DNA of 64,000 bases from Daphnia pulex (lineage: Eukaryota > Arthropoda > Branchiopoda > Diplostraca > Daphniidae). Shown here in pieces: positions 32,471-46,200 of this stretch. The number at the start of each line of letters is the position of its first letter. Position 1 is the stretch's first letter. Made by a program: the position numbers and the translations under genes. The notes beneath the pieces are model-generated. The model made no database searches. It was not told the origin of the DNA and saw only the letters and a list, made by a program, of their open reading frames with translations. Location: positions 4,278,001 through 4,342,000 of the forward strand of contig NC_060026.1 in assembly GCF_021134715.1 (NCBI RefSeq), read 5' to 3'.

Positions 32471-32659
32471 CTAGGGCTCTTTGGTGATGCAGCTCGGGCA
32501 GCATAAATTGTAGTCTTGGTGGTGGTGTACAACAACAAACAGCAGCACAACGCCATAATTGACTAGACAATAAATAATTTGAACATTAATATGCAATAAT
32601 AACTGACAAAAAACAATAGAAATTAATACAAAAACACAAGTAACAGAATATTTACTCAT
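32471..32659 (-). CDS. Small secreted-type protein or two-exon fragment, right copy
   Basis: Inverted copy of 28354-28542 with the same 62-residue translation, starting MSKYSVTCVFVLISIVFCQ. Its promoter is also mirrored: TATAAAAGG on the minus strand at 32755-32747 and TCAGT at 32725-32721, again 30 bases apart. Function unknown. The same spliced alternative applies. Confidence 0.5.
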   Translation of the reverse strand: MSKYSVTCVFVLISIVFCQLLLHINVQIIYCLVNYGVVLLFVVVHHHQDYNLCCPSCITKEP

Positions 32660-33170
32660 GATTGCGATTTAGTGACAAATAGTGCACAGCAGTTCTTGCC
32701 GTGTCGGAGATGCTCACTCGACTGATTTCCGACGCCTTTTCTCTCTCCTTTTATACGACTTTTTCTCACCCTGACCCCTCTCTTAAGCCTTACGGCTATT
32801 GTACCTGCTTGATAATGATGCAACACGTGTCGTCCTCACCCAACCTCTCCCCCGTCGCATGACACGTTTTACTTTAAGATCTCCGTGACCTTCGAGCGTG
32901 AAGGAAATGCAAACTGGCCTTTCCTTCTTTAGGTTGACGTTGCTGGGGATGGGTCTACAAAAACCAATATCAAAATGAATACCAAATGGCTATTGAATAC
33001 CTGCTTGATAATGATGCAACACGTTTCATTCTCACCCAACCTCTACAACACCGCATTTACAGTTTTACACGATATGTTCCCTTCAAGCGTGAAGAACATG
33101 CAAACTGGCCGGCCCGTCTGTAGGTTCAACTCTACAATGGTAATTGAAAAATAATTAATAAACACTGCAT

Positions 33171-35777
33171 CAGTTGGAACATGTTGAATGTGAACATGTT
33201 GTAATTTACTAATTTAAAGGACAAAAATGTTTTTAGTTTTTCCTATTGGTGTACTTTGTGGAGGTCCCATATCTTGCTCACCAAGCACATCAATATAGAC
33301 TACCTGTAAATTCAAACATAAATATTTTACATTAAGTAAACTTAAGGACAAAATAAGAATTAGGCCTACCATTTTCATTACTACAATGTCATTGATAACC
33401 AATGTCATATCAACACATTTTTACTCAACATCTCGGAGCAAATGGGAGAAATTCCGTCCTTCACGAATGGACACTTGGCCTTCTGGTGATCACCGTCTTA
33501 GTGAAACTTTTCTTAAATGAAACTGACTGGAAAAAATGACCAAAAACCATGTTATAGCAATCTAGCGTTAAAAATAAAGAAATAGTACAGAAGAAAGTTT
33601 AAAACTAACGTTCGCGCTCTAACTCGTCGACACACGATTGATATAACAAGCAACAGAGGTCTCAATTAACAAAAGAGCTCAAGACTTACGCCTCATCTAC
33701 TCACCAAATTACGATCATCCCGTCGTCACCAAGAATCAAGCAACGCAGCACAAACAGCTAAAGCTTCAATCTGCAGATCTTCTGAAGGTGATAATCGGCG
33801 TCAGTCCTTGATCCTTGAAAACAAAAAACAAACAACATTAAGTTACAATCAGTTAACAATAAGTAACATCAGTGTCAAAACTTTTATTTCGCCGAAAGCA
33901 TTCACTTCGTAGTCACCGGGGAATGGCACAGTTTTTAAATCACCTTGGCAAATTGACAAATTCAAATGCACAGGGAAAACGAATGGTGGTAAAATATACC
34001 AAGGTGGCCTTATGACGATCTTCGTTGGATTATTCGATTGTGGGAGCTGCAACACTTTAACGTGTCTACTACGACTTTTCAAAAGTTTCTAGTAGTGCGG
34101 GAATCAACTAAATGCTACGCAATCTGATCTATTCATTAAAAATCAAATTCCAAGGTTTTTAGAAATGGAGTGGATTTGTGGACGGTTAAGTCACTGCTAA
34201 CTTTTTCTACGCGCAGAGAAAACAAAGTTTGATCAACAACAATATTAAATTTCTCTTAGATTTGGAGGTTGTGATTTTCACACATACAACATTTTTAAGC
34301 AAATCTAGTTTATAACTTACTCGAAGGGAAAAACGGTCAAATTTGGGCATAAGTTCGGGAACTTAATGTAAAAAAGATTTTTAATTGCAAAGAAGGATCA
34401 TTTCGATGTCGATGTTTCTTTTACCCTTGCAATGGGGAGGAGATTTCCGGTTAATCTGTAACTGTAGAAGCGCGTTTGGAAAACCAAGGGCAAAACAAAC
34501 AAAAAAAAGAAATGAGAGTAACTAAGGCACAAAGAAGAGATGGAGAAAATTCTAGAAGCCGACAATAATTGGCAAAGCAAATAAAGTTTCACCAGAACTA
34601 CTATTGTGTGATCTAGTAAAAACTTACCATTACCGGGCTAGGGTAACTCCAGGGAGGTGCTCTCCTGCTCACATATCCCATTAGGGCTGCGGATTAATAA
34701 AGAAGAATATGTGGATGCTATTTGTGTAGCCATCGGCATATTTCTGAAATACACATCAAAATAATGAAGTTCTTTTAAATGCTTTTGGAAGAAAACAGTG
34801 ACAAGTGTTTACCTCTTTTAGTGTCAAGTTGCTTTCAAGTGATCAAGAAAAACAGCACAGTGTAGCAGCAATTTAACTCCACACTGCTGAAGGCACCTAA
34901 TTCAAAGTCCTACATAGTTCAAGTGAAACTGTGTTTAGTTAAGAAACGTCTGTATGTTTACCTGTTTCTGTATCTCATTCTAACATCTGATAAGTAAAGA
35001 TGATTTTCACAGTAGAAGAATCAGAAGGATTGATCAGATAGATGGAAAACAGTTCAGTCATTAGTTGACTAGTTGTAGTATGGTGAGAAAACCTGACATT
35101 GTTGAAAGCTCACAATCTAGAATTCAAATAGAGACAAGTTGTTGGTATAAAAAAAAATTAGGCATGTACTAGAATCAGTTAAGAACACTTACATTTAATA
35201 TGGTGTTGAATTTATTCCAAAAACAAAGGGAAAAAAGAAAAAGAAAGCAGCACGAACTTTCGACATGATAACAACACAATGCGATTTTAGCGACATCAAA
35301 CGATACCAAACGGAGTTTATTTACCTAATTACTTTTTAAAATTTTAAATGGGGACGAATTAAAATGACAGCAAACCTCGAAGAGCTGTTTGTGATTGGTG
35401 TTCATTGATTAAAATAAGGCATGTGACGTTCAATAACTCGCTAAAAAAGTGTACAAAATCAACGTAGATTGATCCTCGCCACATAATTTATTGTCCCATT
35501 TCGTGACATCAGGAGAAAGTTATCTGGCAGTGGTAAGTTCAAAAGAGAAATGGTTTAAAAAATTGAAGTGATTAATTAACAACTTTTGTTTGTAGGAGTA
35601 CTGCCATATACCATTTCATATACCAAGAATTAGGTTGAAACAAAAACAATTCAAGCGTACCCCTTGCGAATCAGACACCATGCACGCTATCATTTCCACA
35701 ACTAGATTAAAATAAAGTGCGTAATAAACTAAGTTCGAAATATAGCACTTAGCAAATTCTTTTTTTCCAAATTAAAT
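33171..35777. other. Unmatched spacer inside the right arm
   Basis: About 2.6 kb with no mirror partner in the left arm. An open frame on the minus strand at 33849-34082 (containing NPTKIVIRPPWYILPPFVFP) has fairly ordinary codon use and could be an orphan exon, but I do not recognise it and saw no convincing donor. The last 70 bases again mirror the left H2A 3' flank. Confidence 0.45.
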
Positions 35778-35781
35778 TGGT

Positions 35782-35797
35782 GGCCCTGAAAAGGGCC
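35782..35797 (-). terminator. Histone 3' stem-loop of H2A (right)
   Basis: GGCCCTTTTCAGGGCC then ACCA on the minus strand, followed by a purine-rich GGAAAAAAAGAA element. Confidence 0.95.
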
Positions 35798-35821
35798 GTT
35801 TATTTAAGGACGGGGGAAAGT

Positions 35822-36202
35822 TTAAGCCTTGGCGGGTTTGTCGGTCTTCTTGGGCAAGAGAACAGCCTGGATGTTGGGCAAAACACCACCCTGAGCGATG
35901 GTGACACCGGAGAGAAGTTTGTTCAACTCTTCGTCGTTGCGGATGGCCAATTGCAAGTGACGAGGGATGATGCGGGTCTTCTTGTTGTCACGGGCGGCGT
36001 TACCGGCCAACTCGAGGACCTCAGCGGCCAAGTACTCCATGACGGCAGCCAAGTAGACGGGGGCACCGGCACCGACGCGCTCAGCGTACGATCCCTTGCG
36101 GAGCATTCGGTGGATACGACCGACGGGGAATTGAAGTCCGGCCCTGCTGGAACGGGTCTTTGACTTTCCCTTGACTTTGCCTCCTTTGCCACGACCAGAC
36201 AT
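35822..36202 (-). CDS. H2A: Histone H2A, right cluster
   Basis: A 126-aa canonical H2A with the same protein sequence as the left copy at 26417; the nucleotide sequence differs at a few positions. TATATAAA lies at 36285-36278 on the minus strand. It is divergent from H2B at 36522 and is followed by a histone stem-loop. Confidence 0.98.
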   Translation of the reverse strand: MSGRGKGGKVKGKSKTRSSRAGLQFPVGRIHRMLRKGSYAERVGAGAPVYLAAVMEYLAAEVLELAGNAARDNKKTRIIPRHLQLAIRNDEELNKLLSGVTIAQGGVLPNIQAVLLPKKTDKPAKA

Positions 36203-36521
36203 GTTTAGATGTAGAGTAAGTGTACGCGTTTCCTAAAATCAAGGAACAAGTGATGAATTAAATTTGAAAAATCGACGTTTATATAGGGACTTGAAGTTGG
36301 ATTCAGAACACAATTTTGGTAGCCAATAGTAAATCTTCACTTGCCCCGAAATTCTTTCCCTTTTCCATAGCTCCGCCCCTGAGTGAACACCTACGTGATA
36401 CACGAAAGTCTCTAGAGACGAGAGTTTTGGCTACCATCAAGTAGTGAAGGGGAGCCGATATCAGTATAAACAAGAAATTCGGATAAACGGACTTCACTTT
36501 TTTAGATTTCCAAGTTCAAGA
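36203..36521. promoter_or_regulatory. Bidirectional H2A-H2B promoter, right cluster
   Basis: A 319-base divergent spacer with TATATAAA for H2A at 36285-36278 (minus) and TATAAA for H2B at 36465-36470 (plus). It is about 100 bases shorter than the left counterpart and is not alignable with it by eye, although the flanking coding regions are nearly identical. Confidence 0.75.
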
Positions 36522-36893
36522 ATGCCTCCCAAAGTTAGCGGAAAAGCAGCGAAGAAGGCCGGCAAGGCCCAGAAGAACATCGCCAAGGGCGACAAGAAGA
36601 AGAAGCGCAAGAGGAAGGAGAGCTACGCCATTTACATCTACAAAGTCTTGAAGCAGGTCCATCCCGACACTGGCATCTCCTCCAAAGCCATGACCATCAT
36701 GAACAGCTTCGTCAACGACATTTTCGAGCGCATCGCTGGAGAGTCGTCCCGTCTTGCCCACTACAACAAGCGTTCGACCATCACTAGCCGGGAAATCCAG
36801 ACGGCCGTCCGTCTGCTCTTGCCCGGTGAGTTGGCCAAGCACGCCGTGTCTGAAGGCACCAAGGCAGTGACCAAGTACACCAGCACCAAGTAG
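36522..36893 (+). CDS. H2B: Histone H2B, right cluster (intact)
   Basis: A 123-aa H2B starting [20 protein letters not shown] and ending with the normal [10 protein letters not shown]. This is the intact reference for the frameshifted left copy. The stem-loop follows 33 bases after the stop. Its upstream TATAAA is better than anything seen before the left copy. Confidence 0.98.
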   Translation: MPPKVSGKAAKKAGKAQKNIAKGDKKKKRKRKESYAIYIYKVLKQVHPDTGISSKAMTIMNSFVNDIFERIAGESSRLAHYNKRSTITSREIQTAVRLLLPGELAKHAVSEGTKAVTKYTSTK

Positions 36894-36925
36894 AGTGTTC
36901 CTCTTGTTCTCTCTACAAACCAAAC

Positions 36926-36941
36926 GGCCCTTTTCAGGGCC
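36926..36941 (+). terminator. Histone 3' stem-loop of H2B (right)
   Basis: GGCCCTTTTCAGGGCC then ACCA, followed by CAAGAAAGCAAAAA as a probable U7 pairing element. Confidence 0.95.
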
Positions 36942-37477
36942 ACCAAATTTTCAAGAAAGCAAAAACATCTAACTACTTTTGACATATATTGTCTAATCGA
37001 GTTCTAAACTCAACCCATTTTGTTGATTAGTGCGACGGAACGTTATGAAGTACTGTGATCAAGAGCGTTTCTCTATCTTTCTGCTGAATTTTAAGTTTGG
37101 CAGATCCGGTTCAATGCGTTTATATCTACATATTCATTTGTTTCAGAAAATCTCCGTTAGTAACTTCTTTTACATACTAAGGAACTCTAACCATAAAACA
37201 TTTTTGTTAAATATGAGAAATTAAAATACTGTGTAAAATCTGAGAAAACAACCTAACAGCGTCTGGATATTTGAGTTATTTTTAACACAGTTTCAGTTCA
37301 CAAGACCTTTTAGGACGCATTGCTCCAACACCTGCTATGTCAAATCTTTCAAAGATGAAATAAAAGAATGATGCTAATCAATTCAAATTCAAGGATTTTG
37401 TTCTTGTAGCTAGCATAAAGTCGACAAGAATATGGTTTAAAAAGTGGTTAAGAAATCTTTTTCTTTAAGTAAATGGT
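36942..37477. other. Spacer between H2B and H4, right cluster
   Basis: A convergent spacer of about 0.5 kb with no gene. It is the counterpart of 24846-25546, with partial inverted similarity at both ends and divergence in the middle. Confidence 0.6.
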
Positions 37478-37493
37478 GGCCCTGAAAAGGGCC
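37478..37493 (-). terminator. Histone 3' stem-loop of H4 (right)
   Basis: GGCCCTTTTCAGGGCC then ACCA on the minus strand, with the same AAAGAAAAAGA downstream element as the left H4. Confidence 0.95.
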
Positions 37494-37536
37494 GATTGGA
37501 TTGAGTCGGAGTTTAAATAATAAATCAGAATCAAAT

Positions 37537-38558
<1,022 letters not shown>

Positions 38559-38587
38559 GCGACCTAATACTCCTTGATTTACCAATC

Positions 38588-38603
38588 GGCCCTTTTCAGG
38601 GCC
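38588..38603 (+). terminator. Histone 3' stem-loop of H3 (right)
   Basis: GGCCCTTTTCAGGGCC then ACCA, followed by AAAGCAAAGA as the purine-rich element. Confidence 0.95.
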
Positions 38604-40529
38604 ACCATTTACTAAAGCAAAGATTATCAACCACCCATGTTTTTCATTTCAATACTATTGTAAATCTTTCTTGCCGTCACAGATTGTTGTAAAGGCAATG
38701 GCCTTTACAATAAAGAATAGCAAATAGCCTACTCTTACTTATCACTAACTACTGGTTCCTTCTGAATGTCTTTCCTTATCGATGATTTCAATGTGCCAAT
38801 GAAAACTGCTACAATTTTTTGCTAAACAAGAACAAACATTGAATCATTATGCACTATTTTTGAACCAAATAAATAGACCGCAAACCATTTAAACAGTGGG
38901 AATCTGAAAATTTTTGAACCAACCTGGTTTGTGGTTTGCAAACAAGATCTGGCTGTCGGTTTATTCACGTGATCTTGTGATCTTCGCCACTCATTCTTTC
39001 GATCCAAACACTTTATTTAAATTCACAACCACATTTCAAACTCCTAATTATTTGTTTCAATATTATTCCCAGATACAAATAAGAATACGGTAGCATTTTT
39101 TAAAACAAGAACACAGACGACAATCAAAATCTACAGTCTACACAATACAAGGCGAAGTAAACAAAACAAGCCACCTGGTGGCCAATATTTAGAGCTCATT
39201 CAACATTTTTGACGGCGCGACCTCTCAAAAAGACAAAAACCGATTTGCACAAAAACGAATTGCTCTCTCGTTTCCGCTTTTACGAAGAGAAGCGAAAAGA
39301 AATAAGAGAGATTCGAGGGATTCAGAGACTTATACTTTACAACGAATTTGTACATTCGATAACTGATCTCAGAGTCCTTGATTCAGTTCTGATTTCTTTG
39401 ATTTTCTTTTCCTTTGGCTTTCAAATTTCTGGTGGCGAAAAAAGTGACAGGGTCACCCTTCTTTTTTGTCCAACTCATGTGTCTATGCTGAATATCTCTA
39501 GTCCGTTCTTGTAGGAGTTTCGTAGTCTAAACACCGTTATCGGTTTAACGGACACGCTAGTGTATAATGCACGACGACGACAACATGCATAACCTTCGAT
39601 AACTTTGATTTAATGAGTTTAATGAGCCATCTTTTTGTGGCAAATGCGCTTAGTCTGAATTATTATTAATTTCTGCATTGAAACCTGGTAAAAATAACAA
39701 TTTTAATTCTGCTTTAATGCAGCGTTTTTAGTGTCATAATAAATTTAAATATTAGAATTCGTTTGCAATGTGGGCATTACTGATTGCGTTACTATTATCT
39801 TTACATTTTCTGTGAAATGGGGCTCGAACGGCTTGCCCCAACGACGAGGGAGGCATTCACTATGCAGTATACACTATTCATTAATTAAAAAATGGATATG
39901 AAAATTTAAAATTTCAATCCGGTTTTTGCACGAATGAAATCTCATTCAAAGGTCTTGCGTGGTCCTTACAAAGCATTTATATTCCATATGAGCCATGACC
40001 CTTGATTGCGATTTTTCCTTCACGAGAACAAGCTTTTGAATCCAGACAATTATGTCCCATGGCAACTGGACTTGAATTAGTCGACTAGAATTTTGCAAAG
40101 CTGTTACTACTAAATCGTTCAGGTACTATACTCTTACAATGTCTCAGGTATCACGATTTTCCAGATTTCTTTGTTCTTAATTTTTTTTTTAAGTGATGGA
40201 ACCCTGGCGAGTGGAGAAGTCACAAGATTTGAATTGATTTTGTAACAATTAGATGAAACGTTGCCTATTCCCTTAAGCCAAAATAACTAAAATGAGTCAC
40301 CATTATAACAGGCAGGAATCAAATATGTAGTTATAAGTTACGTTAACTACCAATTAAAAGACAACAATTACAGTTAACAACTCGAAATTTCCGAGTTGAT
40401 GCTTCTTTAGACTACCCATGAAGATTTACACATCGGCACGAGAAAAGAATGAGAGAGAAAGATAGTATACAAGATCTAGGAAATTTTTGATGTTGGTCTT
40501 GTCTCACTGGTGTGTCGAACTTAGTCCAA
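38604..40529. other. Right flank of histone palindrome and PDH E1 beta 3' side
   Basis: Up to about 39235 this mirrors the left outer flank. An inverted pair GTAAAGGCAATG / GGCCTTTACAAT lies near 38690-38712. Beyond 39235 there is no recognised gene. The final part should hold the 3' UTR of PDH E1 beta. Confidence 0.55.
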
Positions 40530-42098
40530 CTATTGCACGTTCAGAATTTTCTTAACAACTCGGACCACATCTTTTCCTTGAGGAAGAGAATTATCTTCGA
40601 GAGTCTTGGCGTAGGGCATAGGGATATCAGCGCCGGTCACACGGACGGGTGGGGCATCGAGATAGTAAAATCCTGGGCCTTGAAATTCGCAATAACACAG
40701 ATATATGAAACCGAATGCAGACTGGAGAAATCTTATTTAATTACCTTCAACCATTCGAGAAACAATTTCAGCGCCTACACCTGACTGTGGCCAGCCGTGC
40801 TCTACTGACACCAAGTGATTTGTCTTTTTCACCGATTCCATGACGGTATCAAAATCTAATGGTCGTAGACTTCGGAGATTGACCACCTCGGCTTCAATGC
40901 CAATGGCACTTAACTCCTTTGCGGCATCTAAACACGTAGCAACTGCTCGAGAGAAGGCTACCAAAGTTATGTGCTTACCTAGTTTAAGAAAACAAGTTAA
41001 GATAAGACAAAGAAATTTGTTTTTGTCTAAGAATATTTCACGTATTACCAACACGCTCGATTTTAGCTTTGCCAATGGGCACAATGAAGTCCTTTGACAA
41101 AACCTCGTCAGAAACGTCAAAAGCAGTTCCGTACATAATTTCGTTTTCTAGACATACGACAGGGTCAGGATCACGAATTGCAGCTTTCAGCAAACCTTTG
41201 GCATCTTCCGCGGAATAGGGAGCTACAACCTAAAACATCACCCCCAGGGAGTGAAGCTGTTATAATTATAGAACCACAGTTAAATAAAGAATTGTTGACT
41301 ACCTTCAGGCCAGGACAGTGGCTATACCATGCACCAAAGCACTGTGAGTGCTGGGCAGCAACTCCAGCTGCAGCTCCATTAGGTCCTCTGAAGACAATGG
41401 GTACATTGACTAATCCAGCTGACATACTTAAATAAATGGAAGAATGAATAAAATAATTAAGATTCCAATATTTGAGGAAAAATTGAAGTAAGCATCCATA
41501 CTAGAAGGTTTTAGCAGCTGAGTTAATTACATGATCAATTGCTTGCATCGAAAAGTTCCATGTCATGAATTCACAAATAGGTCGTAGTCCTCCCTGAGGA
41601 TAGTTGGAAGGAAAGTTGAAAATATTTAGTCAGTAAAACTTGTTACACTTCAAACTTACCATAGCAGCACCTGTGGCAATACCAGCAAAGCCCATCTCAG
41701 TGATGGGGGTATCAATGACACGTTTATCGCCATACTTTTTCCACAAGCCCCTAGAAATCTTGTAGGCTCCATCATACTGAGCAACTTCTTCACCCAGAAT
41801 GAAAACTCGCTCATCCCTTTCCATTTCTTCATCAATGGCGGAGTTGAGGGCATCTCTCACTGTAAGCTAAAATGAAATATGAGCCTTTAGCATTCAAGCA
41901 ACCTGCTATTACCGTCCATACCTGTGCAGAGGCTGGACGAGAAGTGGATATTCCTCGTAGTCCAACATATTTAAAAGCATTCTGTTTCGGGAAATGAGTA
42001 TGAAAATGAATAAAAACAGTAATAATAATAGCAGATATGATTATGCAAGCTACTTTTACCTTTAACATCATTGTGGATTTCGCAAGAGGAGCCGCCAT
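40530..42098 (-). CDS. Pdhb: Pyruvate dehydrogenase E1 component subunit beta, mitochondrial (8 exons, 361 aa)
   Basis: Beta subunit of the thiamine-diphosphate E1 heterotetramer that decarboxylates pyruvate in the mitochondrial matrix. Exons: 42098-42060, 41981-41922, 41866-41660, 41593-41502, 41426-41303, 41229-41049, 40978-40745 and 40678-40530, all in frame. The N-terminus [13 protein letters not shown]...[10 protein letters not shown] is a basic, Ser/Thr-rich mitochondrial presequence. The mature part begins [15 protein letters not shown]. It holds the cofactor-side segment [15 protein letters not shown], then [32 protein letters not shown], the transketolase C-terminal domain ([12 protein letters not shown]), and the end [20 protein letters not shown]. 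Length matches human PDHB (359 aa). Confidence 0.97.
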
Positions 42099-43223
42099 AG
42101 CCGGTCGTGTGCTTTATACAGAAAGGCGTGATCAGCTGATCGTGATCGACTTATTAATAGAACGCATAGTTTTTCACATAACCGGTAGGTGGAGGAAAAG
42201 GCGCTTCAGCATGCGCAACCAAGTAGCGCAGACACGACATCAAGCACATTGAATATTTTCATTTTTTTTTTGTCATTTTGAACATAAAAGCTGCATATTT
42301 GTTCTTATTTAGGCCTATGTATGCTTTTGTATTACACATTAAAAGTACGACCACATAAGTCTAAGTTTATGTTGCAGCACTTCCTGTGAAACAAAACCTC
42401 TTATTCCGGCTCCGGCGAGTGCTGGATTCAGTTGATTTCCGCAAAAACGGTTAGCAACTAATCCCATTGGTTGGATATGAGGCAAACGGAAGCATTATAA
42501 TTACCGTTTGAGCTATTGGATTGGAAGTGATCGGAAGTGATTGTGCCCATCAATTATTATTAGATTTGATTTTGACGCTTTGATTTATCGCCATTATTGT
42601 GGAAAAGTGCCTGACCTAGCATCTTTGGAATATAATGTACCCCTAGTTTTTGGTATTCTTTAATATCTGGATTAAATTAAGCACACTACACACCAGTGAA
42701 ACAAGACTAAAATGTAAAATTTCCTAGATATTGTATTATACTTTTCCGCTTTCGTCTTTGTTCTAGTGCCGATGTGTCAATCTTGATGGATAGCCGTCTG
42801 ATGAAACAACTCGGGAAAGGTCGAGTTGTCAACTGTCGTAATTGGTTTGTTGTGTTTAAAAAACGAGTATAGTTAGAAGTTTTTACGTTTTGTCGTCGAC
42901 GGCTTCGTTTTATATATAGGTGAAATTATTTAGTATTTCGTGCTCATTTCATTGAGGAACAAGGGAAATTGGAAAGTTTGAGAGAAGATATATAGAACCA
43001 TGGAATAGAACATACAATTTACACGGGAGGAGTAAAACGAAGAAAAAGTGACACACAGTTTGGAATGGATGCGATACAGATCTGTACAGGAGATAAATAA
43101 CCACAGACATATATTATATTGCAACAATGAGACTCGTCCGAACAAACAGACATTCCGACCATTTCACATTTGAACGTCAAAAGAAAACAAACGCAGAAGA
43201 ATTGAATCATTTGCAATCGACAT
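42099..43223. other. Intergenic: PDH E1 beta promoter side and Ig gene 3' UTR
   Basis: Left part: promoter and leader of PDH E1 beta (minus strand), with an imperfect palindrome GATCAGCTGATCGTGATC near 42130. Right part: probable 3' UTR of the Ig-domain gene. No further gene recognised. Confidence 0.5.
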
Positions 43224-46200
43224 TCACCAAGTAGATCTCCGCCTCGCCGTGTTAAAGGTAGTAGTGGCTTTGACGTTTATTACAACACTGTTGATCGCCG
43301 TCCATCCGATTAGAATGAAGGTTGTTGCAACCCACGTCCACGAAGAGATCGTACAACTTGACGAACCTAAATGACGAAATAATAATTAGAATAATTAGTC
43401 AGTCGCTAAAGTAATGTTATGTAGATGTAACATGTAATCTTTTGGTGAACGGCCTATTTATATGCAATCAAGTAGCAATATTTCCAAGTGAGTTATTGCA
43501 CAACCGATCTTCCAGGAACACTGTTGACTCAACTAATTCGAGTGCTGCTCTACGAAATTTCCAATTAGACTTGCGACTTCTACGTCATCTAAACTTTTGA
43601 CTTGTTTATTTTCATTATAGATGTTGATACTTCAAAAGCTCATTTAAGTAGACGAATTTTGGCTTCCTTCCGCGCTTGAATACATAAAGTCTCATTTGAG
43701 TTATTCAGCTCATGGGAATAGACACATACGGTCACGCAAGTTGCCTGATGCTATGTATAACAATATCATTTTAGGCTTCATCTTGTACTCCGCTTTATTC
43801 CGTCAACGTTTTTTTTTTTAAATAGACTTTAATGAAAAATTCATTTCACTTCTCTCCATCTGCAGCTCTTTAAAGCCATTATATAGTTTCAGATGTCGGT
43901 CACGTATCTCCCAAAAAAACAATTCACGAAGGCGGAAAAACTTAAAACAAGAGCTGACGACGAGTTAACCCACCTGCTGTAGTACCGAGATTCCAATCAA
44001 AGGTCCACTTGCCATCCGAACGAGATTTGGCAGGTTTGCTGTTGGTTTCCTTTTGATCAGACGCGTCGGGGAGTTTATTCTCGTGAAGGCGGCCTTTTTT
44101 TCAAACGATTGCGCAATCAATAAAAATGAGTAAATTGAATTTTTCAAAAATTTTTAGTCTAACGTGTTGGCCTACCTTTATTAAATGGATCCGCTAACCT
44201 CATTTGGGTTTGATTACTAGCGTCTTGGCTCCAGTCTTCCAATTGCGCTTCAATTGGAAAATTAAAAAAAATAAATTGAGTTTGGAAATAATTATAGAAA
44301 CGTTCATATACCTGGGCTTATGGCGGCTACTGGAGGCAGATTACGGTTGGATGCCGTTGACGTGGTAACCGACTGTGTATCTGTTCAAACAGTCAGCAGA
44401 AAGGGGTTTTCAATATTAGATATGGCTTCGTGAGCTACTTTGGCAATTTCGACCGTTTTCCGCACACAGCCAGCAGACCATCTGTTTGAACCATCTCAAC
44501 TTCCGCGTCCTTACATTCCCAACTCTTATAGACACACACACACACACGCACTTGTCTCCGCGAGCTAGTTCTATTACAAATGATCGATTTAGTACACACG
44601 CACCGGCCGTAGAGAGAAAACGGCGATGATTTATAATATAAATGAATATCTACGCCAAAGTTACATCTGTTGCCAGCATGCAATGCAAGCCGTTTATGAT
44701 GTGCGATAGTGTTTGCTCAACTACATGTACCTCTCGTCTTTGATAAAAGAACGTGCTTCTCTTGCTTAATCATTCCGGGGGAGGTCCATATAACAGTCAC
44801 GGTGCGGAGTAGATAACTTTTACGGGGGGAGGATATCACGTCATTTGTAAGCGACAGCCAAGATGACACCCGCGTCAAACCAACTTCGACTGGCTATAGA
44901 CGATCTATTCCTTTTATAGTAGTGCACACACACATCATCGAAAAGTCATTCTTGTTATAGACTTCTCTCTTTCGGTCGGTCTAACTTTTCAAACAGACCG
45001 CGCCAACACGCGCATCTCCACACACATGCTGGTCTGTCGCAAATCAGTCGCAATCGATTTGGGCTAGGGGATCGGACAATATTCGTGAAACGATTCGTGA
45101 TCCGCAGAGGTCAACACAAGAGTCAAATTTATGCAGTCGAAAACTTTGGATTTCCCAGAGAGATTCTGACGCGGACATCTAACACACACATTCACATATT
45201 CCTATACGTACGTCAATGGCTTAGCTCGATAGCATTTTCGGGGGATCTGGGTCAACTTGACGACTACACACACACACACACAGCCAGCAGGGGCAGCAGA
45301 AAAAGCAATGAGTTTGGTGGGTGGGGGCGAACGACACAAGAATAGACAACATTCAGCAGCTGGCCGCTTGGGAATCAAATGGAATAGCAATCCGAACAAT
45401 CGAGTCCTTATCCCGCACACAAGGCGGCGCGTGACTCGAATTCTTCCGTCATTCCCGCCACGCGTGAAATCCAACAGTTCTTCTTCCCCGTCAATCAAAA
45501 AAGATTGACGGGGATTTCGTCTGTTTTTCTTTTCTTTTTGAGGGGGGTCGCAAATTGCATCGCAACACTCAACCGGTTGATGTTTTTCTGGCTAGAGACG
45601 CCAGCCGAATTGGTTATATACATTCGAAACTCAAAGGAATTGTTGTACAGAACAAAAATGATGTAAGACGGAGGCGGATATTACACCCGTTCATTTCCTT
45701 TTTCCAGCAGCTTGAAAAAAAAAAATTTCTGTTTGATAACAATAAAAACGAGTCCATCGGTCTAATAAGCCGGTGCGAGCTTCTATAAATAGATTGGCGT
45801 TGCTTTGATTCAAACAGAACGCGCGTGGGAGAGAGAGCCCACCCAAAAGGATATTAAGGTATAACATACGAGGCGATGAATCACGAAGCCAGATCAACGG
45901 ACGATATCGATCACGGCAATAATTTATTACACGGCTGCTCAAGTCTCGCACTGTCTCTCTTAAAAGAATCAAAGATAAAATTGCGCGAGTATGGGGTGAT
46001 AACAAGGAGAAGGGAATGCGCTGGGATGAATGCGGAGGGAATGTAGTTTGCGATATTGAACCGGCAGCAGCAGCACCTCGAGCGAGACGCGACAAACGAC
46101 CACATAATTCATCGACTATTACGTCGTTTTCTTTTTTGTTTTTGGTCTAGGAAGGATCAGCAGACTGTAATGGCTTCTTTAGTGGCCTATATTTTTGAAA

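Noticed and set aside
33849-34082. Possible orphan exon on the minus strand (contains NPTKIVIRPPWYILPP)
   Set aside because: Codon use is plausible, but I found no partner exon, no convincing donor and no recognisable family, so I do not call a gene.
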